Of a stretch of DNA of 64,000 nucleotides, positions 1 to 7,910 are shown piece after piece; positions within the stretch are counted from its first letter, which is position 1; each line of letters begins with the position of its first letter. A program made the translations under genes and the position numbers. Source of the DNA: Sutterella sp. (GTDB lineage Bacteria > Pseudomonadota > Gammaproteobacteria > Burkholderiales > Burkholderiaceae_F); assembly GCA_020025915.1 (NCBI GenBank), contig JAHHRH010000001.1:62001-126000 (forward strand), read 5' to 3'. The notes below the pieces were generated by a model that made no database searches, was not told the DNA's origin, and saw only the letters and a list, made by a program, of their open reading frames with translations.

Positions 1-528
1 GAGGTCAGGGCGCTGGGCAACGATTGGAGCGTAAATCAGACTAGTTTGCACCCCGCTAATCAAGACATCGGTGACTAAAACATCAATGTCCGAACGAAGA
101 TGTAAGAGGGTTTCAAGTTCACTACCTGTCGTAGCTGTACCGACCACGTTCATATCGTTACAGCTCAGAGAGGAACTGAGTGCGCGCACTGTGGAGCGGT
201 TGGCTGCAGCTACTAAAACACGAATGCGAGACTTAGATTGTGGTTTCTCGTGAATGAGATGGGGTCTCGGTTCAGGAATGTTGCTATGAGCAATGATGCG
301 TTTGTGCTGAACGAGATTGACTTTTTTTTCACGCTTGCCTAGTGGCGCTGTTGTTCGGAGGTCTGGCTTACGAACAGGAGGTTGCTTAGCCGTCGGTTGC
401 GACATTGATTTTCTTAAGCAAACAACACGTCGAAGACCTGGTTTGCCAAGCGCTCTAAGCTCGTCCGAGTCAGGGGATTGACTAGTTGGGTGGGGGACAA
501 AATTTAGAGGATCATTAGATGCAGTCAT
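1..528 (-). CDS. Receiver-like domain protein, N-terminal part (runs off window)
   Basis: An open frame starts at ATG 528-526 and stays open to base 1, giving the first 176 residues. Residues 1 to about 92 are a polar, basic, low-complexity region. From about residue 104 the sequence resembles a CheY/CheB receiver: a strand RIRVLVAAANRS, then NVVGTATTGSELETLL, then a strand DIDVLVTDVLISG whose Asp sits at the usual phospho-acceptor place. The acidic pair normally found after the first strand (VDD) reads AAA here, so phosphorylation chemistry may be altered. The C-terminal output domain is outside the window, so the response-regulator class cannot be stated. The start is chosen as the first ATG and no strong Shine-Dalgarno is visible. 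Confidence 0.6.
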   Translation of the reverse strand, partial: MTASNDPLNFVPHPTSQSPDSDELRALGKPGLRRVVCLRKSMSQPTAKQPPVRKPDLRTTAPLGKREKKVNLVQHKRIIAHSNIPEPRPHLIHEKPQSKSRIRVLVAAANRSTVRALSSSLSCNDMNVVGTATTGSELETLLHLRSDIDVLVTDVLISGVQTSLIYAPIVAQRPDL

Positions 529-663
529 GGTGTAACTAAGCTTTTGTAGAGTTGTCTGAAAGGACAACGGTCGATGGGCTTCAGAAGGGGTATTGCGTAC
601 GTTATACCGTATTTTTGGGATTTCTGTGAACCTCAAAAACGAAATCGTACGGATAATTGTAAG

Positions 664-692
664 AAAAAAGCGACATGTCGATATGTCGCTTT
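664..692 (-). terminator. Rho-independent terminator of the tandem Usp gene
   Basis: Inverted repeat AAAGCGACAT (667-676) and ATGTCGCTTT (683-692). Read on the minus strand the stem is followed by a run of six T, just after the stop of the leftward stress-protein gene. Confidence 0.8.
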
Positions 693-732
693 AACTGAAG
701 GATGTCAACTCAGAACGTTGATCAAAGCGCAG

Positions 733-1632
733 TTATGCCTGGCGAATGATGAGCAATGGGACATCGCCCGTCGCTGCAATACGAGTAGCCGTTGAACCCA
801 TCACGGCAGCTTTGAAGCGGCCGTACCCATGAGAGCCCATGACGACCAAGTCCAGTTTTTTCTTCTTGGCAAAGGCTGCAATTTCATCTCCTGCGTTACC
901 AACCAAGCAGATTTCCTTGGTCTTAATGGCGGCTTTCGCGAACATGGGACGTAACGGTTCAACCGCTTCGTTGAATTCATCTTTTTGCAGTTCGAGTACT
1001 TCTTCTTCAGAGAGGGCAGGTAATGCCATCCCGGCCATATCAGGCATAACAGCACCAGCATAGTCGCTGACGACGTTGATGAGATAGAACTGAGCACCCG
1101 TGCCAAAAAGGGAAATATGCTTAAGGGCGTATCGGACGGCAGCACGGCCATACTTGGAGCCGTCAATAGCAATGCCAACCTTGAGCGCATCATTTTGAGG
1201 TGCCATCTTGTCGCGCAACATCAAAACAGGACACTTGGACTTTGCCAACACTCCATTGGAGACCGATCCGAAGAAGAGACCGCGTAAGGCTGTTTGTCCG
1301 CGAGAGCCCATCACAATCAAGTCGGCACCGAATTTTTCAGCTTCAGCAGCGATGGCGTCCGAAGCTTCTCCAACGATAAAAGTTTCCGAAGCTTGGAAGC
1401 CAACTTTGTTGAGTGCTTGGCGAACCGGTTGGAAAACTTTCTCGGCTTCATCTTCGTAATAGCGAGTGAGAGAGTCCTGCCCTACGAGACGACATGCGCG
1501 AGCGGGTAACGGTAATTGAACGTTCAAAATTTCAATTTCAGGATTGCTACCGAGCAAAGTAGTACGGCTGGCGATAAATTTTACAGCATGCATGCTGTTT
1601 TCGCTTCCGTCAACGGGAACAAGGATTCTCAT
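733..1632 (-). CDS. Tandem-domain universal stress protein
   Basis: A 299-residue cytoplasmic protein with two UspA domains, about 1-145 and 150-299. Each ends in the ATP-binding signature of the family: GSRGQTALRGLFFGS in the first and GSHGYGRFKAAVMGS in the second (the G-x2-G-x9-G-S pattern). Domain 1 starts MRILVPVDGS. The frame extends upstream to 1767, but ATG 1632 has a near-perfect AGGAGG four bases upstream and begins exactly at the first beta strand, so it is chosen. The gene is divergent from tcdA and a terminator follows. ATP-binding Usp proteins act in stress and energy-limitation responses; the client is unknown. Confidence 0.9.
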   Translation of the reverse strand: MRILVPVDGSENSMHAVKFIASRTTLLGSNPEIEILNVQLPLPARACRLVGQDSLTRYYEDEAEKVFQPVRQALNKVGFQASETFIVGEASDAIAAEAEKFGADLIVMGSRGQTALRGLFFGSVSNGVLAKSKCPVLMLRDKMAPQNDALKVGIAIDGSKYGRAAVRYALKHISLFGTGAQFYLINVVSDYAGAVMPDMAGMALPALSEEEVLELQKDEFNEAVEPLRPMFAKAAIKTKEICLVGNAGDEIAAFAKKKKLDLVVMGSHGYGRFKAAVMGSTATRIAATGDVPLLIIRQA

Positions 1633-1873
1633 ATAACCTCCTGTGAGTATTCTTGGGGACATCAAACTTTGCTTTAGACTACGGGGATACCGTTGATGCA
1701 AACGTTTCGTCCTTGAAAATAATGTACTCTGAATCGTTGAAAACGTCGATCGAGAACAGGGTGACAAGGGTGCTTTTTCTTGCTTTAAAACAAGAAAAAA
1801 TGAAATAAATCATCGTTTGCTTTTCGGTGTTTGTGTTTGCAAATCAAATGTACGGACAATTAAGGAATTAATC

Positions 1874-2668
1874 ATGAGTATAACTACCGATGATCGACGA
1901 TTTGGAGGCATAGGTCGTCTATTTGGTGAGGCAGTAGGTGCTCAATTGCAAGGGAGTCATGTGGTCGTTATTGGGCTCGGCGGTGTTGGTAGTTGGGCGG
2001 TTGAAGGGCTTGTTCGTAGTGGCATTGGACGCTTGACGCTGATCGATGGGGATACGGTCGCTCTTTCCAATACAAATCGGCAGCTACCGGCACTCGAAGG
2101 GGGATATGGTCGAGCAAAGGCGGATGTGCTTTATGAGCGTTGCAAAGCCATTCATCCAGATTGTCAGATTGAAGTAAAGAAAGTCTTTGTGACACCAGAT
2201 AATGCCCACGAAGTTCTTCCAAAAGATGCGCACTGGATTGTCGATTGTATTGATGATCTAAAAGGAAAGGCTGCCATACATGCTGAAGCAAGACGGTTAG
2301 GGATACGAACGGTTTGTGCTGGTGGCGCTGGTGCTCGTACTGATCCGTCTCGAATCGAAGTGTCTGACTTGGCCCGTGTCAAAGGTGATCCGTTGCTAGG
2401 CAAATTGCGCACGATCCTCAGAAAGGAATATGGGTTTCCCGTTGGCTCAGCCGATGGAAAGTCTCAACCCTTTCATATTCCAGCTGTGTATAGCAATGAA
2501 CCGCTATGCCAACCAGGGGCTGATAGTTTGGCCGTTGTCGGCGCTAAGCCAGGTGAGCGGATTGGGTTTGGAGCCTTCGTGGCTGTCACGGGTACGGCTG
2601 GATTACGACTTGCTTCGATTGTGATTAACGATATTGCGGCCTCTATTGAAGATGGTGATTTAAAATAA
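1874..2668 (+). CDS. tcdA: tRNA threonylcarbamoyladenosine dehydratase
   Basis: A 264-residue E1-like (ThiF/MoeB fold) enzyme that closes the cyclic form of t6A at position 37 of ANN-decoding tRNAs, using ATP. Visible features are the nucleotide-binding loop GLGGVGSW (34-41), the metal/ATP segment DGDTVALSNTNRQ, VDCIDDLKGKAAI, and the TcdA-typical stretch CAGGAGARTDPSRIEVSDLA. Length agrees with E. coli TcdA (268). The start at 1874 is preferred over the longer frame from 1817 because AGGA lies seven bases upstream and the protein then begins like its homologs. It is followed by an inverted repeat and a single-domain Usp gene. Confidence 0.9.
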   Translation: MSITTDDRRFGGIGRLFGEAVGAQLQGSHVVVIGLGGVGSWAVEGLVRSGIGRLTLIDGDTVALSNTNRQLPALEGGYGRAKADVLYERCKAIHPDCQIEVKKVFVTPDNAHEVLPKDAHWIVDCIDDLKGKAAIHAEARRLGIRTVCAGGAGARTDPSRIEVSDLARVKGDPLLGKLRTILRKEYGFPVGSADGKSQPFHIPAVYSNEPLCQPGADSLAVVGAKPGERIGFGAFVAVTGTAGLRLASIVINDIAASIEDGDLK

Positions 2669-2680
2669 AGGGAATCTTAT

Positions 2681-2704
2681 CTTTGGCATGAATTGATGCC
2701 AAAG
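2681..2704. repeat. Perfect 9-bp inverted repeat between tcdA and usp
   Basis: CTTTGGCAT, six bases, ATGCCAAAG. No T-run follows on the plus strand, so it may be an operator or an mRNA hairpin in front of the usp gene rather than a standard terminator. Confidence 0.5.
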
Positions 2705-2727
2705 GTCAACCGTAAAGGATTTTTGAT

Positions 2728-3162
2728 ATGTACAAGCGAATTTTGGTTCCCACTGACGGTACTGTGATGTCAGATAAAGCCGTAGAAGGTGCCGCGAACT
2801 TTGCTAAGTCGCTCGGGGCTTCTGTGGTTGTTATTACGGTAGTTGAACCGTACTCCTATACCAATTTGTCGGAATATCGTCCTGAATCCATTGAACAGTA
2901 CGACGAACGTGTGATGGCGGAAGCAGAGGATCGTTTACAGACGGCAAAGCGCCGTTGTGATGAAATTGGTGTGCCGGCGACGACGTTGATTGTCAAGGGT
3001 TTTTCCCCGGCTGAGTGTATTATTGAACAAGCGAAGAAGCAAGACTGTGATGTGGTGTTTATGGCTAGCCATGGACGTCAAGGCTTTACGGCAGTCTTAT
3101 TGGGCTCCGAGACCCAAAAGGTTCTGACGCATTCTCATATACCTGTCATGGTTTATCGATAA
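2728..3162 (+). CDS. Single-domain universal stress protein
   Basis: A 144-residue UspA-fold protein starting MYKRILVPTDGT, with the ATP-binding signature ASHGRQGFTAVLLGSETQ near the C-terminus, where the first G of the usual G-x2-G is replaced by A. It is a separate gene from the tandem Usp about 1.1 kb upstream on the other strand. The start has an AAAGGA-type ribosome site (about 2714-2719). Likely cytoplasmic; the stress it serves is not visible from the sequence. Confidence 0.88.
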   Translation: MYKRILVPTDGTVMSDKAVEGAANFAKSLGASVVVITVVEPYSYTNLSEYRPESIEQYDERVMAEAEDRLQTAKRRCDEIGVPATTLIVKGFSPAECIIEQAKKQDCDVVFMASHGRQGFTAVLLGSETQKVLTHSHIPVMVYR

Positions 3163-3303
3163 GCAACGATTTAAAGCAGTGCGTTCTGATTGTTTCGGGT
3201 AATTTCTGTACAATTTTGACGCTACTTCAGACGCGTGATGGCGTGATTAAGTTTTTTGATAGAGCTAGTGTCAGATCGAGTGACTAGTTCTTGGGAGATA
3301 TTT

Positions 3304-3699
3304 ATGTCTGGACAGGACAGTATTGATGCAATGAACGTCGATATGGATACGACGAATCTCTATAAGGATGAAGTCGTGACCGATCGTAAAGTGGGTACGA
3401 TTCGTATCTTGAAGCCCATTTTGCCGACGGGTGAACGTGATGAAGCACGCCCCTTGATCTTTATGGGCGAAGCGCAGATCATGACGCAAATGGGTCCGTT
3501 GCCGATTTCATTTGAAATTCCGGCTGAAACGCTTGCTCAGGCCGTCGAAGCTTATGGTGAATCTGCTAAGAAGGGTGTGCGTGACACCATTGAAAAGATT
3601 CAGGCTATGCGCCGTGAGGCTGCTAGCCAGATCGTTACGCCGGGTATGCCGGGCTTTCAGGCACCTCCTGCTCAGGGTAGCGGCCTTGTAATGCCGTAA
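3304..3699 (+). CDS. Conserved-looking hypothetical protein
   Basis: A 131-residue acidic protein I do not recognise. Features seen: no signal peptide or membrane segment, an N-terminal acidic stretch, a central beta-rich part (VGTIRILKPILPTGE, PLIFMGEAQIMTQMGPLPISFEIPA), a helix (residues about 80-107) and a Pro/Gly/Met-rich tail ending GSGLVMP. ATG 3304 has GGGAGA six bases upstream and is preferred over the in-frame start at 3256. Codon use matches the neighbouring genes. The small kinase gene follows closely, so the two may be cotranscribed. Confidence 0.65.
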   Translation: MSGQDSIDAMNVDMDTTNLYKDEVVTDRKVGTIRILKPILPTGERDEARPLIFMGEAQIMTQMGPLPISFEIPAETLAQAVEAYGESAKKGVRDTIEKIQAMRREAASQIVTPGMPGFQAPPAQGSGLVMP

Positions 3700-3711
3700 T
3701 GTTTGCTGACG

Positions 3712-3736
3712 GGTGAGGTACTGTGTGTGCCTCACC
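3712..3736 (+). promoter_or_regulatory. Hairpin just before the kinase start
   Basis: GGTGAGG (3712-3718) pairs with CCTCACC (3730-3736), an 11-base loop between. It is directly followed by a tiny ATG-GAT-ACA-TGA frame whose TGA overlaps the ATG at 3745. It might act in translational coupling; no function is proven. Confidence 0.35.
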
Positions 3737-3744
3737 ATGGATAC

Positions 3745-4398
3745 ATGACAAAGACACTTCCATTTACTCGTGCCGATTTGGCACGTGCTAAAACCAAATT
3801 ATTGCGCGATGGCCGTATTGCGAATGCGGTAGTTAGTCGTGTTGAGCTCGATGGTATGGTTTGGACTGTGAAGGATTTCTCTTCTCGTCCTTGGTATGTT
3901 CGATATACCGTCGCGCCTTTCTTGCTGCGACGCGAACTTTCGATTCTTGCTCGTTTACATGGGATAGATGGGATTGCTGAGCAATCGTTCAGAATCGATT
4001 CATTCGCGATTGCGGTCAGTTTTATGGAAGGGGCGAATATTGGGCAGGTACCTCGTTCAATGGTGACTCCAGCCTATTTAGAGGCATTTGAGAAGCTCCT
4101 TCAAACCATGCATCGCCGTGGCGTCGTACATCTTGATGTACGCGGCGCTGGAAATGTCATGGTTCAATCAGACGGAAAGCCGGGTTTAATCGATTTTCAA
4201 GCCTCTCTTTATACGGGGTGGATGCCCCATTGGCTGCGCAATCTATTGGAAGATTTTGATATGTCTGGCGCCTTGAAAAAGTGGCTGAAATATCAACCAG
4301 AAGCAATGGGCGAAGCGAGACAGCAAGAATTGGAACGCATTAACCGTTTGCGTCGATTCTGGATCTTTCGTGGTTACTTCGGTCTCAAGAAAGACTAA
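3745..4398 (+). CDS. Small protein-kinase-fold enzyme (RIO/KdkA-like)
   Basis: A 217-residue protein with the minimal catalytic core of atypical kinases. The catalytic loop is HLDVRGAGN (H-x-D-x4-N type), then LIDFQAS in place of the metal-binding DFG. An upstream VKDF lysine and an E in the next helix are plausible ATP-binding residues. The size and motifs fit the Kdo-kinase/WaaP/RIO1-like group found in Gram-negatives, which phosphorylates sugars of lipopolysaccharide or proteins. The substrate cannot be told. The start is uncertain: the frame opens at 3703, but MTKTLPFTRADL at 3745 looks like a natural N-terminus. Confidence 0.65.
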   Translation: MTKTLPFTRADLARAKTKLLRDGRIANAVVSRVELDGMVWTVKDFSSRPWYVRYTVAPFLLRRELSILARLHGIDGIAEQSFRIDSFAIAVSFMEGANIGQVPRSMVTPAYLEAFEKLLQTMHRRGVVHLDVRGAGNVMVQSDGKPGLIDFQASLYTGWMPHWLRNLLEDFDMSGALKKWLKYQPEAMGEARQQELERINRLRRFWIFRGYFGLKKD

Positions 4399-4507
4399 AA
4401 CCTTTTTAGGTTGCAAATGCGCTGATTAAGTCGCGCGACAATTCCAATTTCGCTAAGATAGCGACAAATCCTTAGGTCTGTGAAGACCGTTTTCATAAGT
4501 TTATGGT

Positions 4508-4538
4508 GCCGGTCAGAGGGTTTCACCTCATGACTGGC
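4508..4538 (+). promoter_or_regulatory. Stem-loop in the ettA leader
   Basis: GCCGGTCAGAGG pairs with CCTC-A-TGACTGGC around a six-base loop, with one bulge and one G-T pair. No T-run follows. It lies about 30 bases before the ettA start. Confidence 0.35.
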
Positions 4539-4567
4539 GCTGTCATATTCGGAGCAACGATTTCAAT

Positions 4568-6232
4568 ATGGCTCAGTACGTATTTACGATGAACCGTGTC
4601 GGGAAGATTGTCCCGCCGAAGCGTCAAATTCTCAAAGACATTTCGCTCTCCTTTTTCCCTGGTGCCAAGATTGGTGTTCTAGGCCTAAATGGTGCGGGTA
4701 AGTCGACTCTTCTGAAAATTATGGCGGGTGTCGATACGGATATCGAAGGGGAAGCCATCCCGATGCCTGGGATCAATATTGGTTATCTTCCCCAGGAACC
4801 AGCCCTTGATCCGAATAAGACGGTGCGACAAACGGTCGAGGAAGGTATGGGCGAAGTGATGCAGGCTCAAGAAAAGCTCAATGCTGTCTATGATGCGTAC
4901 GCTGAGCCCGATGCGGATTTTGATGCTTTGGCGTCGGAACAGGCTCGTCTTGAGGCAATTATCGCTGCCGCTGGGACGAATGTAGAAACGCAGATGGAGA
5001 TTGCTGCTGACGCACTTCGTTTGCCGCCTTGGGATGCTGTCATTGCCCATCTCTCTGGGGGGGAAAAGCGCCGAGTGGCTTTGTGCCGTTTGTTGTTGTC
5101 TCGTCCTGATATGTTGCTTTTGGACGAACCGACCAACCATTTGGACGCAGAGTCTGTCGAATGGTTGGAACAGTTCTTGCATCGCTTCCCGGGTACCGTT
5201 GTCGCTGTAACTCATGATCGCTACTTCCTTGATAATGCCGCAGAATGGATTCTCGAGTTGGACCGTGGCGAAGGTATTCCATGGAAGGGTAATTATTCTT
5301 CTTGGCTTGATCAGAAAGAAAAGCGCCTCGAAATTGAAAAGCGTCAAGAAGATGCTCGCATGAAGGCGATTAAGCATGAATTGGAATGGGTTCGTCAGAA
5401 TCCGAAGGGACGTCAGGCTAAGTCGAAGGCTCGTTTGTCTCGCTTTGAAGAGTTGTCGAGTGTTGAATACCAGCAGCGTAATGAAACGAATGAAATTTTC
5501 ATTCCGGTTGCTGAGCGCTTAGGCAACGACGTCATTGAATTCAATCACGTATCGAAGGGTTTTGGCGATCGTTTGTTGATTGAAGACTTGTCTTTCCGCA
5601 TTCCGCCAGGTGCCATTGTTGGTGTGATTGGTCCGAATGGTGCTGGTAAATCCACGCTCTTTAAGATGATTACGGGGCGCGAACAGCCTGATAGTGGAGA
5701 AATCAAGATTGGTTCGACGGTTCGTTTGGCTGCGGTTGACCAGATGCGCGATTCGCTTCCGAACGATAAGACCGCTTTTGATGCTGTCTCCGATGGGAAC
5801 GATATCCTTCAAGTGGGCAAGTTCTCTATGTCTAGCCGTGCCTATTTGGGTCGCTTTAATTTCAAGGGTGGCGATCAGCAGAAGTTGGTCGGTACGTTGT
5901 CTGGTGGTGAACGTGGTCGCTTGCATTTGGCAAAGACCTTGTTGGCTGGCGGCAATGTATTGTTGCTTGACGAGCCGTCCAATGACCTCGACGTGGAAAC
6001 TTTGCGTGCCTTGGAAGAAGCGTTGCTCGAGTTTGCTGGTTGCGCATTAGTGACTTCCCATGACCGTTGGTTCCTTGATCGTATCGCCACGCACATTTTG
6101 GCTTTTGAAGGGGATTCTCGTGTTGTCTTCTTTGATGGTAACTACAACGAATACGAAGCAGATAAGCGTCGTCGATTGGGTGAAGAAGCTTGTCAACCTA
6201 AGCGTCTACGCTTTAAGCCGTTGAAGCACTAA
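4568..6232 (+). CDS. ettA: Energy-dependent translational throttle protein, ABC-F ATPase
   Basis: A 554-residue soluble ABC-F protein with two ATPase domains and no membrane segments. Walker A1 GLNGAGKST (39-47), signature LSGGEKRR and Walker B LLLDEPTNHLD in the first half. GPNGAGKST, LSGGERGR and LLLDEPSNDLD in the second. EttA is known to bind the ribosomal E site and gate the first peptide bond according to the ATP/ADP ratio. The N-terminus MAQYVFTMNRVGKIVPPKRQ is diagnostic of EttA rather than Uup or YheS. The arm and P-tip linker region lies between the domains. It is transcribed alone after a 170-base leader that contains a hairpin. Confidence 0.95.
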   Translation: MAQYVFTMNRVGKIVPPKRQILKDISLSFFPGAKIGVLGLNGAGKSTLLKIMAGVDTDIEGEAIPMPGINIGYLPQEPALDPNKTVRQTVEEGMGEVMQAQEKLNAVYDAYAEPDADFDALASEQARLEAIIAAAGTNVETQMEIAADALRLPPWDAVIAHLSGGEKRRVALCRLLLSRPDMLLLDEPTNHLDAESVEWLEQFLHRFPGTVVAVTHDRYFLDNAAEWILELDRGEGIPWKGNYSSWLDQKEKRLEIEKRQEDARMKAIKHELEWVRQNPKGRQAKSKARLSRFEELSSVEYQQRNETNEIFIPVAERLGNDVIEFNHVSKGFGDRLLIEDLSFRIPPGAIVGVIGPNGAGKSTLFKMITGREQPDSGEIKIGSTVRLAAVDQMRDSLPNDKTAFDAVSDGNDILQVGKFSMSSRAYLGRFNFKGGDQQKLVGTLSGGERGRLHLAKTLLAGGNVLLLDEPSNDLDVETLRALEEALLEFAGCALVTSHDRWFLDRIATHILAFEGDSRVVFFDGNYNEYEADKRRRLGEEACQPKRLRFKPLKH

Positions 6233-6242
6233 GACTCAATAA

Positions 6243-6268
6243 GCTTGATTACGTCGTAGTCATCAAGC
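6243..6268 (+). promoter_or_regulatory. Stem-loop abutting the mnmC start codon
   Basis: GCTTGAT (6243-6249) pairs with ATCAAGC (6262-6268) and the ATG is at 6270. No Shine-Dalgarno sequence is obvious, so the hairpin may limit or guide initiation. Confidence 0.3.
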
Positions 6269-6269
6269 A

Positions 6270-7910
6270 ATGAGTAAGATGAAGATCTGGGTGCTTACAT
6301 CGTTATCGAAGCCTCTGTTGGTTTGGTGCCGACAGAGGCTTTCGTCGTTGTCGAATGTCAATGAAATCCAACTGGTCGTACCGAGTGCGACCGAATCACT
6401 AGAATCAATCTGCGCAGAGCTACAACTCAATCCGCTTTATGGGGAGGATAGTTTTGTTTCGATGCCGGGAGTTCATCGGATCAGGTGTCAGGAACTGACG
6501 CTTATTCTGATTCGATCAACTTCGATAGAGAAAAGTTTGAGCGAGTTGGATCAGGCACCTGATGTCGTGTTGGCTGAAGACATTTCGACGCTTAAAGTAT
6601 TACGTCATTTGCTAGGAGATAAAACGGCGCTCTTCGTCCAAAAGACGCTCAGTTCAGTTCCACCTTATCTCGAACAGGTTGGCGAGAGCTATCGTCTACG
6701 TCAACGTAAGGCTAAGGAGAACCTACTAAGGAAGAAGACCGACAAGGTTTTAATTGTGGGAGGTGGCTTGGCGGGTGCCATGGTGGCCTACGAGCTCAGT
6801 CAGCGAGGCCGCGAGGTGGTGTTGGTCGATGCTGGCTGTGTGCCTGGTAGCGGCGCATCTGCGCTCTTTGCCGGACTGATTCATCCTCATTGGCAGGCCT
6901 CAGACTCACCATTATTCCAGTTAACTCGAGTAGGTTTTGAAGCCATGGTGAAGTGCTTGAAAGCCTTCCCTGATACCTTTATTTCCACGGGTGTGATGGA
7001 CGCTGCATCTTCGTCTGATGAATTCAAACGTTGGCAAGAGGCTTGGGATGCACAACAACCTATTGCAATGCCAGAGAGTTTTGCCAAACTCTTAGATCGA
7101 GCTACGGCGAGTCAACGAACAGGCTTACCTCTATCTCAAGGTGGTTGGTTTTACGAGCAAGCAGGACTTGTGTACGCAGGGCGATTGGTAAGAGGTTTGC
7201 TTCAGAGAAGTGGTGCGACTGTTTTATCTCATGTGAAAGTACGTTTAGAACGTGATGATGGGTATTGGGTTGCTATCAACGAGCATCATCAAGCTGTCGC
7301 AAGCGCACCAGCTTGTGTGGTGTGTTCGGCTATGGGATCAGCTGAGGTGCTTGGTCTAGAACCTTTCCATTTTGGCCTTCATCCGCTATATGGTCGTATC
7401 TCTTTGCTGAGAGACACGGACTTGCCAACTTTAAAGTGCGCGTTGACGGGTGATGGGTATGTCGCCAAGACTAGTGATGGCTTTTGTGCGGTTGGTGCAA
7501 CGTACGAGGCAGGCGGTGGGCCACAAATCAGCGCCTGGAAGGCCCATGAACATAACCTACAGACTTTTAATAAGTTAATGGGAGATCGGCCAGAGGTGTT
7601 GGTTGCAGGCTTTTATGAAGGCATTCGTGCAGTGCCTTTAGATCGTATGCCGCTAGCGGGACGAGCGATGACGGCGAGTGAGCTTCAAAACCTTTCATTT
7701 AAAGGTGTACCTGAGTTAAAAGCGATACCTCGTGCAGACCAATTATGGATGTGTGCTGGGTTTGGCTCTAGAGGTTTGACTTGGGGGTTGAGTTGCGCGC
7801 AAGTTGTTGTGGCAGATATTTGTGCAGAGCCTTCACCTTTGGTTGCCAGTTTGGCGACTAAGTTAGACCCTGCACGATTTTTGCCTAAATTGCTGACAAA
7901 GAGGTCTTAA
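6270..7910 (+). CDS. mnmC: MnmC-type FAD oxidoreductase with eroded methyltransferase half
   Basis: A 546-residue protein. From about residue 160 it is the MnmC oxidoreductase domain: dinucleotide motif VLIVGGGLAGAMVAYELS, GSGASALFAGLIHPHW, LSQGGWFYEQAGLV, and the C-terminal FGSRGLTWG and LDPARFLPKLL, as in E. coli MnmC. This half removes the carboxymethyl group of cmnm5U34 in tRNA. The first ~155 residues follow the tail of the MnmC methyltransferase domain (PGVHRI..LTLIL..LSELDQAPDVVLAE) but lack the SAM loop FGTG and the catalytic DGFAP motif, and the usual first ~90 residues are missing. Methylation of nm5U is therefore probably lost or done elsewhere. The stop overlaps that of the convergent gene. 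Confidence 0.8.
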   Translation: MSKMKIWVLTSLSKPLLVWCRQRLSSLSNVNEIQLVVPSATESLESICAELQLNPLYGEDSFVSMPGVHRIRCQELTLILIRSTSIEKSLSELDQAPDVVLAEDISTLKVLRHLLGDKTALFVQKTLSSVPPYLEQVGESYRLRQRKAKENLLRKKTDKVLIVGGGLAGAMVAYELSQRGREVVLVDAGCVPGSGASALFAGLIHPHWQASDSPLFQLTRVGFEAMVKCLKAFPDTFISTGVMDAASSSDEFKRWQEAWDAQQPIAMPESFAKLLDRATASQRTGLPLSQGGWFYEQAGLVYAGRLVRGLLQRSGATVLSHVKVRLERDDGYWVAINEHHQAVASAPACVVCSAMGSAEVLGLEPFHFGLHPLYGRISLLRDTDLPTLKCALTGDGYVAKTSDGFCAVGATYEAGGGPQISAWKAHEHNLQTFNKLMGDRPEVLVAGFYEGIRAVPLDRMPLAGRAMTASELQNLSFKGVPELKAIPRADQLWMCAGFGSRGLTWGLSCAQVVVADICAEPSPLVASLATKLDPARFLPKLLTKRS

